From Candidatus Omnitrophota bacterium (GTDB taxonomy: Bacteria; Omnitrophota; Gorgyraeia; Aquiviventales; Aquiviventaceae): a stretch of DNA of 48,282 nt. The position numbers and the translations under genes are program-made. Position 1 is the stretch's first letter. Each line of letters opens with the position of its first letter. Below, piece by piece: positions 23,777 to 30,868 of this stretch. Under the pieces are notes generated by a model that saw nothing but the letters and a program-made list of their open reading frames with translations, did no database searches and was not told where the DNA came from. The DNA is taken from assembly GCA_016180575.1 (NCBI GenBank), contig JACPAY010000012.1, forward strand, positions 1-48,282, in the 5' to 3' direction.

Positions 23777-25798
23777 CCACTCGATGCGCACCCCTCCGAA
23801 GAAGCCGATCGGCGGCATCGGGGCTTCGCCCGCGCCGAGCAGGGTGACGCTGTTGCTGGACTGGTACGTGACGTACTCCTCGTTGGTGAGGTTCTCGATG
23901 CGGCAGTAGATGTTCGCGCGGGGGCCCTGCTCGCCGAGGAGCCCCTGCGGCACGTCGTACTGCGCCACGAGGTTCACCACCCCGTAGTTGTCGGCGGCCG
24001 GGAGGATGTTGCCGAAGTCGTTGATGCGCACGAGATCGTGCACGAGGCGCCAATCCAGGTCAATCCAGAGGCCCTGCGCCGGCGACACGCCGAGGCTCGT
24101 ATGCAGGGTGTGCTCAGGGCTCCCCGGGATGGTGTTCGCGTTGAACTGGCCCTTGCGGAACTCGGCGTCCACGAAGGTGTACGCCGCCGAGGCCCGCGCC
24201 CGGCCCTCGAGCGGCTGGGCCCTGGCGCTCAGCTCGCAGCCGAACCGGCGGGTGTCGTAGTTCTGGTTCGTGAAGGCGGCGTTGTTGTAGAGGATTTCAT
24301 CCTTGATCCGGATGTAGAAGCCGGTGGCGCTCGCCTCGACCCCATGCGCGGCGCCCTTGACGCCGAGCTCATAGGTATCCGCCTGCTGGGGCTGCAGGTC
24401 GGCGTTGCTGCGGGCGATGGTGCTGACCCGCGAGGAGAAATCGTCCACGTTCGGCGCCTTGAACGGGCGGCTGAACGACCCGAAGACGCGCAGCCGCTCC
24501 GGCACCAGGACGACGGCGGCGCCGAGCTTGGGGCTCCAGCCTTCAAAGCGCAGCGTCCCGTTGTAGTCAGGAAAACTCAGGGACGCGGCGTAGCGCGACT
24601 TGTCAAACCGCAGCCCGCCGACCAGCGTGAGGCGTTCCCCGAACGTCAGCGTCTCTTCGAGGAAGAGCCCGTAGCCGTCCCGGGTGGTCTCGCTGTCCGC
24701 TCCGGCCCCCGGGTCGCCGGTCGTGGCCTTGTCCTCGCCCAGCTCGATGCCGCTGACGAGCAGATGGCTCGCGGCATCGCCCACCCACTCGTGGTTGCTG
24801 CGCAGGCTCACCCCGCGCGAGGGGGTGACCGTGAACGAGTTGAAGTTGATGGAGTCCTCCGAGGTCTGGACCCGGCGGGACCAGAAGCCGGACAGCACCC
24901 CGGAGAGGCCGTCGACCGGACCCAGCGTGGTGTCGAGGGAGACCTGGTCCGTCTCGGTCGTGTTGAACCCGTGGAACGCGTTCGTCTGCTCCGTCCGCTG
25001 CTCCACCTGCGCCAGCGTCAACAGGCCGGGGAACGCGGTGGTGTCGTCGCTGTGCGCGACGTGGAGGTCGGTGACGAGGCCCGGCAGCCAGTCGACGCCC
25101 GTGTTGGAGCGGATCGTGGTGTTGCGCGACCAGCTGGACTCGCGCTCGTTGTCAACCAGCCTGCGGGAGTAGTGCGCGCCGTAGCGCACCCGCTCCACGC
25201 GCCCCTGGACGCTGGTGAAATACCGCTCCCAGCCATGGGAGCCGGCCTCGGCGCCGGCCTCCGAGCGGATGGGGCGCTCCCCGCCCTCCTTGGTGATGAT
25301 GTTGATGACGCCGGCGAGCGCCCCCTCGCCGTAGACCGATCCGCCGCCGCCCCGGATGACCTCGATGCGCTCGATCTGCTCCACGGGGATGGACTGCCAG
25401 TGGACCTCGTCCCCCGTGAGGCGGTTCTGGCGGATGCCGTCAATCAGGACGAGGACGTTCGTGCGGGAGCTGTTGACGATCCCCCGCAGGTTCAGCGTGG
25501 CGTTGGACGCCAGCCCGTACCCCTGCTGGTCGGAGAACGTCACGCCTTCCAGGGGAAGGAGCAGCTGCTGCACGGTCAGCGCCTTCGAGCGGCGGATCTC
25601 CTCAGCCGTGATCACGCTGACGTTGGCCGGCAGGCGCTCGGCGTCGAGCGATTGGCGGGGCATCCGGCGGGGGGAGAGGAGCCCGCCGCCTTCCGTGGAG
25701 GGGGAGGCGGTCCAGCCGGGAGCGGGGAGCCCGCCGATCACCAGCCCGACGGCGCAGACGACCGCCCCCGCATTCCGCTTCCGCATCTTCCGCGACAT
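23774..25798 (-). CDS. btuB: TonB-dependent receptor, BtuB-like
   Basis: An outer-membrane beta-barrel that imports a scarce ligand using TonB energy. 674 residues from MSRKMRKRNAGAV (GAGG Shine-Dalgarno, 5 nt upstream), with a signal peptide to about residue 30. The plug domain (about 50-165) shows VSVITAEEIRRSKALTVQQL, NLRGI and IERIEVIRGGGGSVYGEGAL. A barrel of about 500 residues follows, ending in the C-terminal aromatic signature GVRIEW. The cobalamin riboswitch immediately upstream identifies the ligand as cobalamin or a related corrinoid. Co-transcribed with two inner-membrane proteins. Confidence 0.9.
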   Translation of the reverse strand: MSRKMRKRNAGAVVCAVGLVIGGLPAPGWTASPSTEGGGLLSPRRMPRQSLDAERLPANVSVITAEEIRRSKALTVQQLLLPLEGVTFSDQQGYGLASNATLNLRGIVNSSRTNVLVLIDGIRQNRLTGDEVHWQSIPVEQIERIEVIRGGGGSVYGEGALAGVINIITKEGGERPIRSEAGAEAGSHGWERYFTSVQGRVERVRYGAHYSRRLVDNERESSWSRNTTIRSNTGVDWLPGLVTDLHVAHSDDTTAFPGLLTLAQVEQRTEQTNAFHGFNTTETDQVSLDTTLGPVDGLSGVLSGFWSRRVQTSEDSINFNSFTVTPSRGVSLRSNHEWVGDAASHLLVSGIELGEDKATTGDPGAGADSETTRDGYGLFLEETLTFGERLTLVGGLRFDKSRYAASLSFPDYNGTLRFEGWSPKLGAAVVLVPERLRVFGSFSRPFKAPNVDDFSSRVSTIARSNADLQPQQADTYELGVKGAAHGVEASATGFYIRIKDEILYNNAAFTNQNYDTRRFGCELSARAQPLEGRARASAAYTFVDAEFRKGQFNANTIPGSPEHTLHTSLGVSPAQGLWIDLDWRLVHDLVRINDFGNILPAADNYGVVNLVAQYDVPQGLLGEQGPRANIYCRIENLTNEEYVTYQSSNSVTLLGAGEAPMPPIGFFGGVRIEW

Positions 25799-25851
25799 CC
25801 CATCCTCCTTGCCCCAAGCGCCGTGGGGCATTGCGGAGCGGGCCGAGGGGA

Positions 25852-25880
25852 TAAAAAAATCCCTGACGGATCGTCAGGGA
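25852..25880 (-). terminator. Riboswitch expression-platform terminator
   Basis: On the minus strand TCCCTGACG-ATC-CGTCAGGGA is followed by seven T residues. It lies between the cobalamin aptamer and the btuB-like start, as expected for a transcription-termination switch that turns the gene off when B12 is abundant. Confidence 0.88.
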
Positions 25881-25949
25881 AAGTCCCGGTTGCCTTCACC
25901 CTGGCCTGGCTCCACGAGCTGCAGTGAAGTCCCCGCCTAGCGGGGCTGT

Positions 25950-26115
25950 TCGAGGGGCAGGTCTTCTGGCTCCCCCACCTCCCTTGCGCCTTCCCACCCC
26001 ATCATGCTGGCTGGGGCAGTGGCCCTTGCAAGGGCAACGACCTGGGGGTTACAGCGGCGGGTCCGCGCCTGAGTTGCACAGGCTTCCCTTGACCCTTCGA
26101 ACGTCCAATTGTGGA
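25950..26115 (-). ncRNA. Cobalamin riboswitch (B12 element)
   Basis: Minus-strand features in order: GGGAAGCCTGTGCAA, GCCGCTGTAACCCCC (the CCGCnnCTGT-type core), CACTGCCCC, and the B12 box AGCCAGAAGACCTGCC (25971-25956). It is followed by hairpin CCCCGC-TAG-GCGGGG and the terminator at 25852-25880. It controls btuB and probably the two genes beyond. A weak promoter TTGACA-16-TGTAGG (26148-26121) lies upstream. Confidence 0.93.
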
Positions 26116-26120
26116 GTCAC

Positions 26121-26148
26121 CCTACACCCAGCGGGGGCAGGGTGTCAA
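26121..26148 (-). promoter_or_regulatory. Candidate promoter for the riboswitch transcript
   Basis: TTGACA (26148-26143) with a 16-nt spacer to TGTAGG (26126-26121) on the minus strand. The -10 is poor, but the position fits the riboswitch 5' end. Confidence 0.4.
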
Positions 26149-26158
26149 GTACAAATGA

Positions 26159-26212
26159 GGAGACCGTTTCCCTTTCCCTATCGGCCAACGCTGGGAAAAG
26201 GGAAATGGTCCC
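26159..26212. repeat. REP-like palindrome, family D (imperfect)
   Basis: GGAGACCGTTTCCCTTTCCC (26159-26178) is inverted imperfectly as GGGAAAAGGGAAATGGTCCC (26193-26212). It has the same GGGACC... / ...GGTCCC outline as family C. It lies just after the stop of the gene ending at 26216 and may serve as its terminator. Confidence 0.55.
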
Positions 26213-26215
26213 GGA

Positions 26216-26617
26216 CTATTGCTGTCCCATACAGATGGGGCAGTCGGTCGAAAAGCGCAGGTAGCGGTCCTGCACCTTCGGCGTCCAGAAGGTGAGCGCC
26301 TCGCCGACGCCGGCCAGGGTTCGCCGCACGCCTTGCTCCACGCCTTTCCCGATGCCGACCAGCACGTTGCCGCCGGCCTTCGCTTCCTGCGCCGGCTGGC
26401 GGATCAGCTCGGTCCATCCGAAGAAGGCGTTGGCGACCCCGCGGCCCAGCGTCGAGGCGGCCTTCGCCGGATAGGTGGGGGAGGCTTCGTTGGCGTGCGC
26501 GCAGATGGGACAGGTGGTGCGGGGCACCTCGTCCGCGAGGGCGGCCCCCGGCCCGAGGAGCCAGGCCGCGAGCCCGCTGCAAAGGATGATCCAAGACCGT
26601 GACGGACGTGAACGCAT
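26216..26617 (-). CDS. TIGR04073-like exosortase-associated secreted protein, paralogue 1
   Basis: 133 residues from ATG 26617 (TTAGGAG Shine-Dalgarno). Signal peptide (SWIILCSGLAAWLLGPGAALA). The mature part has two CPIC pairs, TTCPICAHAN near its start and TDCPICMGQQ at the end, flanking the TIGR04073 pattern LGRGVANAFFGWTELIRQP ... GIGKGVEQGVRRTLAGVGEAL. That family was defined by co-occurrence with PEP-CTERM/exosortase systems and its function is unknown. The paired CxxC motifs could bind metal or form disulfides. It is preceded by a second paralogue on the same strand. Confidence 0.75.
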   Translation of the reverse strand: MRSRPSRSWIILCSGLAAWLLGPGAALADEVPRTTCPICAHANEASPTYPAKAASTLGRGVANAFFGWTELIRQPAQEAKAGGNVLVGIGKGVEQGVRRTLAGVGEALTFWTPKVQDRYLRFSTDCPICMGQQ

Positions 26618-26628
26618 GGCACTCCTAA

Positions 26629-26665
26629 CACACAAGCCCTTGCAGGGCTGCAAGGGCTTGGTGTG
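26629..26665. repeat. Intergenic hairpin between the two TIGR04073 paralogues
   Basis: CACACAAGCCCTTGCA (26629-26644), loop GGGC, and TGCAAGGGCTTGGTGTG (26649-26665) form a near-perfect 16-bp stem with one bulge and no T tract. A role in mRNA processing or differential stability between the two genes is possible. Confidence 0.75.
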
Positions 26666-26699
26666 AAATGAGAGGAAGAAGCAAATGGAGGTAAACGAC

Positions 26700-27053
26700 T
26701 TACGCGGTCTCGCCGCCTCCCCAGACGTCCGTGCCGCCTTCGGGCAACGGGATGTCGAGCTGCGGGATCGGGAACGTCACGAGGTGGACGATGCCGCCCA
26801 CCGTCTGGCCCACCGCGTTCCACACCCCCCGGCCGATCCCGACAAACACATTCTCGCCCGCCTGGCTGGCCTGCATCGGGGTCCGGAAGAGGGAGGTCCA
26901 CCCGAGCAGCGTGTTTTTCAGCCCGTACTTCAGCTTCGCGACCGACTTATCGCCGTAGGTCATTTCGCTCGCCCACGGGCTCGCGGCCGAAGCGGTCAGG
27001 GGGGCGGCCAACAACGCCACGCCTAACACCATCCACCCGATTCGCTTCCCCAT
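26700..27053 (-). CDS. TIGR04073-like exosortase-associated secreted protein, paralogue 2
   Basis: 117 residues from ATG 27053 (AGGAGG, 5 nt upstream; a GTG at 27059 is less likely). Signal peptide (IGWMVLGVALLAAPLTASA), then KLKYGLKNTLLGWTSLFRTP and FVGIGRGVWNAVGQTVGGIVH, the same core as its neighbour, but without the CxxC pairs. It ends in an acidic/Gly tail (VWGGGETA). The pair probably arose by duplication and forms one transcription unit interrupted by the 26629 hairpin. Confidence 0.75.
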   Translation of the reverse strand: MGKRIGWMVLGVALLAAPLTASAASPWASEMTYGDKSVAKLKYGLKNTLLGWTSLFRTPMQASQAGENVFVGIGRGVWNAVGQTVGGIVHLVTFPIPQLDIPLPEGGTDVWGGGETA

Positions 27054-27133
27054 TCCCACCTCCTATGGTTGGGGCGAGTCTAGCACGGCCCCCCTGCCTT
27101 TGCAAGCACGTTTTTTTATGATAGCATTACAGC

Positions 27134-27562
27134 ATGTCGGAACACGCCAACGGCCTCGTGCAGATGGAGGTGAGCAAGATCCGCATCGACGAGCGCCGGG
27201 GGGAGCAGGTCGTGGTGCTGAAGGAGCGGGGCGGCAACCGGTTCCTGCCGATCATCATCGGCATCTCCGAGATCACCGCCATCAAGATGAAGATCAGCGG
27301 CATCCAGCCGCCGCGGCCGCTGACGCACGACCTGTTCAAGGACACGATCGCGCAGCTGGGCGCTCGGCTTGAGCGCATCGTCATCACGAAGCTGGAGTTC
27401 AACACGTTCTTCGCGAAGCTGATCCTGCGGACGAGGGAAGGGGAAAGCCGCGAGGTGGACGCCCGCCCCTCCGACAGCATCGCCGTCGCCCTCCGCCTCG
27501 ACGCGCCCATCTTCGTCGCCGAAGAGGTCCTGAACCAGGTCGCCTCGAGTTACGGGCTCTGA
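27134..27562 (+). CDS. Bifunctional nuclease (BFN/DUF151) family protein
   Basis: 142 residues matching the BFN domain: FLPIIIGISEITAIKMKISG, RPLTHDLFKDTI, the acidic EVDARPSDSIAVALRLDAPIFV and the C-terminal VAEEVL. Homologues are small proteins assigned DNase/RNase activity in plants and found with UvrB/UvrC-type domains in bacteria. ATG 27134 lies 6 nt after TAGCAT, or 11 nt after TATGAT, so the message is probably leaderless. The stop overlaps the next gene as TGATG. Confidence 0.88.
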   Translation: MSEHANGLVQMEVSKIRIDERRGEQVVVLKERGGNRFLPIIIGISEITAIKMKISGIQPPRPLTHDLFKDTIAQLGARLERIVITKLEFNTFFAKLILRTREGESREVDARPSDSIAVALRLDAPIFVAEEVLNQVASSYGL

Positions 27563-28266
27563 TGCGGCGGTGCTACCTGGTGCGCCACGCCCAGACGGCG
27601 TGGAACGGCGAGAACCGGATCCAGGGCCACTCCGACATCCCGCTCAGCCCCCTGGGACAGCAGCAGGCCGAGCGGCTGAGCCGGTGGTTCGCCTCGCGGC
27701 ACCTTTGCGGCATCTTCACGAGCAACCTCCAGCGCAGCCGACAGACCGCCCACGCCATCGCCGCGGGCCTGCCTGCCGCGCCGATGACAAGTGGCACCAT
27801 GCATGGCGCGGCGCAGGCAGGCAACGGCTCTCACAGGATTGAGCCGGTCATCGAGCCGCACCTGGCCGAGATCCATCTGGGGGCGTGGGAAGGGCTCACC
27901 CCGGTGGAGGTTGACGCGCGCTTTGCCAACGCGTATCAGCAGTGGCGGGTGCGCCCGTCGTCCGTGGTGATCCCGGGCGGCGAGCCGCTCGGGGCGTTCC
28001 GGGAGCGGGTGCGGGAGGCGCTTTCGCGGATCCTGGATGGGTTGGGGGAGGGCGAGTACGTCCTGGTCTCTCACGGGGGGGTCATCGCCGCGCTGCTCGC
28101 CGACCTGCTGAGCGCGGATTACGACCTGCTCATGCGCCGCCTGCGGCTCGACAACGCCGGCGTCACGGCGGTGGAGTTCGGCGAGCGCCCGCACGTCCTC
28201 TGGATCAACGCGACCGCCCACCTCGACGCGCTCGCCCCGGCCGAGGAGGCCGGCGGCTGGTGGTGA
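27562..28266 (+). CDS. Histidine phosphatase family protein (GpmB/CobC-like)
   Basis: 234 residues, phosphoglycerate mutase superfamily. The active-site loop is YLVRHAQTAWN (RHA instead of the usual RHG). The second arginine is in NLQRSRQTA, the acidic residue in EIHLGAWEG, and the second catalytic His in LVSHGGVI. Substrates in the family range from sugar phosphates to alpha-ribazole phosphate; with a B12 locus nearby the latter is possible but unproven. Residues about 74-90 are an unusual insertion encoded by a palindrome (27767-27822). It overlaps the convergent YbaK gene by 62 bp. Confidence 0.85.
   Translation: MRRCYLVRHAQTAWNGENRIQGHSDIPLSPLGQQQAERLSRWFASRHLCGIFTSNLQRSRQTAHAIAAGLPAAPMTSGTMHGAAQAGNGSHRIEPVIEPHLAEIHLGAWEGLTPVEVDARFANAYQQWRVRPSSVVIPGGEPLGAFRERVREALSRILDGLGEGEYVLVSHGGVIAALLADLLSADYDLLMRRLRLDNAGVTAVEFGERPHVLWINATAHLDALAPAEEAGGWW
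27767..27822. repeat. Palindrome inserted in the phosphatase coding sequence
   Basis: GCCTGCCTGCCGCGCC (27767-27782) is inverted as GGCGCGGCGCAGGCAGGC (27805-27822) with a 2-nt bulge. It encodes an extra in-frame segment between the arginine motif and EIHLGAWEG where homologues are shorter. Confidence 0.6.
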
Positions 28267-28810
28267 GGCGAGCCTTCCGTCCGCTTCGCCGGCGCGTGGC
28301 GCCCTTGCGCGCGGCGGCTTTCTTGGCCCGCGGCGGCGGGCTGATCGGCTGCCCGAACGCGCCGACCTTGGGTTTGACGAGGGCGGCGAAGTCCGCGTAG
28401 CGCATCGTGACGGTGTCCGCGTGCGTGCCCGCGTTGAAGACGATCGTCTCCGACTTGCTCAAGCCCCCCTCCGCCGCCACCGGCACCCCGTAGAGGTTGC
28501 CGAACGGCGACATGGCGCCCACCTCGACGTCCGGGAAGTGCGCTCTTATGTCGGCCTCCTTCGCGATCGTCAGGGTCTTCGCGCCCAGCAGCGCCTTGAG
28601 CCGCTTGAGGTCGATCAGCTGGACCGCCGGCAGGACCGCAAGGGCCGCCCCGCGGTCCGTCTTGACGAGCACGCACTTCGCCAGCTGCCGCCCGGGCACG
28701 TGCTGGGCCGCCGCAATCTCCTGCGCCGTATAGACGACGGCATGCCTCCCGGCGGTGTACTTGATGCGGGCCCCATCCAGAAATGCCTTCAGCTTGTCCG
28801 AGATCGCCAT
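28205..28810 (-). CDS. YbaK/EbsC-type aminoacyl-tRNA deacylase with basic tail
   Basis: 201 residues. Residues 1-150 are the YbaK/ProX fold: a TAGRHAVVYTAQEIAAA-like start, QLAKCVLVKTDRG (conserved Lys), VGAMSPFGNLYGVPV and SETIVFNAGTHADTVTMRYADF. The family hydrolyses mischarged aminoacyl-tRNAs. The last 45 residues are a Lys/Arg-rich extension (AKKAAARKGATRRRSGRKAR) that may bind RNA. The part after about residue 165 lies antisense to the phosphatase 3' end, so the tail may have arisen by stop-codon loss. ATG 28810 is preceded by AAAGGAGGGGG. Confidence 0.85.
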   Translation of the reverse strand: MAISDKLKAFLDGARIKYTAGRHAVVYTAQEIAAAQHVPGRQLAKCVLVKTDRGAALAVLPAVQLIDLKRLKALLGAKTLTIAKEADIRAHFPDVEVGAMSPFGNLYGVPVAAEGGLSKSETIVFNAGTHADTVTMRYADFAALVKPKVGAFGQPISPPPRAKKAAARKGATRRRSGRKARLTTSRRPPRPGRARRGGRSR

Positions 28811-28823
28811 GCCCCCTCCTTTT

Positions 28824-28857
28824 TCGGTATCAGATACCTGCAGGTATCTGATACCGA
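28824..28857. repeat. REP-like palindrome, family A, copy 2
   Basis: A perfect 34-bp palindrome without loop: TCGGTATCAGATACCTG followed by its reverse complement. It lies 13 nt upstream of the YbaK start (28810, minus strand). Confidence 0.9.
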
Positions 28858-28907
28858 TACTAGCTCAACGCCTTGCGCTTGACAACCGCAAATTGGGCGG
28901 GATTTCT

Positions 28908-28937
28908 TTGACGCTCCGCGCCGCAGCCAGGTACAAT
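28908..28937 (+). promoter_or_regulatory. Sigma70-type promoter (near-leaderless)
   Basis: TTGACG (28908-28913), 18 nt, TACAAT (28932-28937); ATG 28947 is 9 nt further. GAAAGG between -10 and ATG could be a vestigial ribosome site, but the mRNA would start inside it. Confidence 0.65.
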
Positions 28938-28946
28938 TGAAAGGCT

Positions 28947-30311
28947 ATGAGAGTCTTTTGGGTGCTGTTTTGGGTGCTGGCCGTGGCGGCCCTGTTCGCC
29001 ATCGCGATCGCCCTGACGGGGGGGTTCGCGCTCCCCGATCGCCTGACGGCGGTGTTTTTTCAGGTCCAGCCCTGGCTGCCCATCACCTTCGAACTCGAGC
29101 ACTTCCTGGTGGTGCTGGTCGTGGCCAGCCTCCTCCTGGCGGCGCTCGGCTTCGCGGTGAGCGGGGCGGTCGTTTCCCGGCTGCTGCTCAGGCAGAGCCG
29201 CAAGCTCGGCGAGGTCGCCGCGGCCCGGCGGGAGGGCGAGCGCACCCAGGAGCTGCACCTGCAGCAGTACGACCAGCTGGGCTCGCTGGGCCAGATCCTC
29301 AGCGGGCAGCTCGATAAACGGGCGCTGGCGCAGCACATCGTCGAGGCGGCCAGCCGGTTCACCAGCCTTCCCCAATCCAGCAGCCTCGCCAGCCTCTGGA
29401 TCCTCCATTTCGAGACGGACACCTTCCGGTTTGAGCGGGGCTTCTACTGCGACGAGGCGCTCTTCACGAAGACGGTGTTCGAGCTGAACGAGCCGCCCTT
29501 CGCGCAGCTGGTCTCCACGCAGCAGCCCTGGATCACCGTCGAGGCGGGGGTGTGGAAGCCGCTGGTGAAGGCCGAGAAGGCCGACCGCCTGGGGGCGGCG
29601 ACCGGCCTGATGCTCATCCCGCTCATCATCGAGAACAGCGTCCTGGGGGTGCTCGCGGTGTTCTGCCACCCGGAGGTCGTCAAGGCAGCCGGGAGGCACT
29701 CCGCCTTCTACGCGGCGGTGTGGGCGGAGCTGACGCTGGCGCTGGCGATCGCCGTGCAGGGCGAGGTGGCCATCCTGGACCGGCTGACCGGGGTGCACAA
29801 CCGGGAGTACTTCATGAAGCGGCTCATCCAGGAGATCGAGCGCGCCGACCGCTACCACCTGCCGCTCTCGCTCCTGATGATCGACATCGACAACTTCAAG
29901 CCCGTCAACGACACGCTCGGCCACCAGCAGGGCGACGCGGTGCTCAAGATCATCGCGAAGCTCATCAAGAAGGCGGTCCGGGCGATCGACCTCGTCGGGC
30001 GCTACGGCGGCGAGGAGTTCATCGTCATGCTGCCGGAAACCGGCTACGGGGACGAGGCGGGGGCGAGCGGCGGCGCCCTGACGGTCGCGGAGCGCATCCG
30101 GAAGGCGGTGGACGAGGAGTTCCGCGGCCTGCAGAAGCCGCTCAACCTGACCATCAGCCTGGGTGCTGCGGCGCGCCGGTTCCCCGAGGACCGCGCGATG
30201 GGCCACCAGGACCTCATCCGCCACGCGGACGAGCAGCTCTACCAGGCCAAGACGACGGGCAAGAACAAGGTGTGCCTCTTCCAGCCGGAAAAGCCGCAGC
30301 AGGTCTCCTGA
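28947..30311 (+). CDS. Membrane GAF-GGDEF diguanylate cyclase
   Basis: 454 residues. Two N-terminal helices (about 4-26, FWVLFWVLAVAALFAIAIAL, and 49-75) with a short loop, a GAF-like sensor (about 110-275), and a GGDEF domain (about 280-445) with DRLTGVHNREYF, IDIDNFKPVND and active loop YGGEEF. The inhibitory RxxD is RAID, five residues upstream. All features point to an active, product-inhibited cyclase making c-di-GMP. It overlaps the M23 peptidase start (TGATG), so it heads the transcription unit running through to 35717. Confidence 0.9.
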   Translation: MRVFWVLFWVLAVAALFAIAIALTGGFALPDRLTAVFFQVQPWLPITFELEHFLVVLVVASLLLAALGFAVSGAVVSRLLLRQSRKLGEVAAARREGERTQELHLQQYDQLGSLGQILSGQLDKRALAQHIVEAASRFTSLPQSSSLASLWILHFETDTFRFERGFYCDEALFTKTVFELNEPPFAQLVSTQQPWITVEAGVWKPLVKAEKADRLGAATGLMLIPLIIENSVLGVLAVFCHPEVVKAAGRHSAFYAAVWAELTLALAIAVQGEVAILDRLTGVHNREYFMKRLIQEIERADRYHLPLSLLMIDIDNFKPVNDTLGHQQGDAVLKIIAKLIKKAVRAIDLVGRYGGEEFIVMLPETGYGDEAGASGGALTVAERIRKAVDEEFRGLQKPLNLTISLGAAARRFPEDRAMGHQDLIRHADEQLYQAKTTGKNKVCLFQPEKPQQVS

Positions 30312-30868
30312 TGCGATGGCGGCGCTGGCGGCGGCGCGCGTGGCTCGTATGGCTGGCGGTCGGCGGCGGCCTCGTCGCGGCGGGGTATGAGCTGCCCTAC
30401 GTCAACTGGCAGCCGGTGGTTCCGCCGGTGGATGCGCACCCGCTCATCGTCCGCATGGATGCCAAGGGCGACGGGCGCTTCTGGTCGCCCCGCAGCGGGA
30501 ACCGCCGCCATCGGGGCGTGGACCTGGCGGCGCCGCTCAACAGCCCGGTGCGCGCCATCCGCAGCGGGACGGTCGCGGAGGTCGGCACCCACCGCGGGCT
30601 GGGGCGGTTCATCGAGCTTGAGCACCGCGGGGGACTGCGCAGCCTGTACGCGCACCTGGCCCGCGTGCAGGTCGAGCCCGGGGCGCGGGTCCGGCAGGGC
30701 GATGTCATCGGCTTGGTCGGGAAGACGGGCAACGCCCGCCATCGCTGGATCACCCCGCATGTCCACCTGGAGGTGTGGCGGGGGGGCGAGCCCGTCGATC
30801 CCGCGACGCTGGGCCTTGAGATGACGGAACCTGATGCGGAGAGCCGGCATGCGCATCGAAGCGGCTGA
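30311..30868 (+). CDS. M23 family (LytM-like) peptidase
   Basis: 185 residues: a signal anchor (RAWLVWLAVGGGLVAAGY), then a LytM domain with zinc ligands in RHRGVDLAAP (H and D) and HVHLEV (HxH), plus YAHL. The set needed for metallo-endopeptidase activity on peptidoglycan cross-bridges appears complete. The protein is much shorter than enzymes with coiled-coil or LysM modules. Start ATG 30311 overlaps the cyclase stop; the 3' end overlaps pgeF by about 20 nt. Confidence 0.88.
   Translation: MRWRRWRRRAWLVWLAVGGGLVAAGYELPYVNWQPVVPPVDAHPLIVRMDAKGDGRFWSPRSGNRRHRGVDLAAPLNSPVRAIRSGTVAEVGTHRGLGRFIELEHRGGLRSLYAHLARVQVEPGARVRQGDVIGLVGKTGNARHRWITPHVHLEVWRGGEPVDPATLGLEMTEPDAESRHAHRSG

Noticed and set aside
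25950-26115. c-di-GMP riboswitch
   Set aside because: The B12 box AGCCAGAAGACCTGCC and downstream BtuB-like gene identify it as cobalamin; no GEMM core is seen here or before the PilZ operon.
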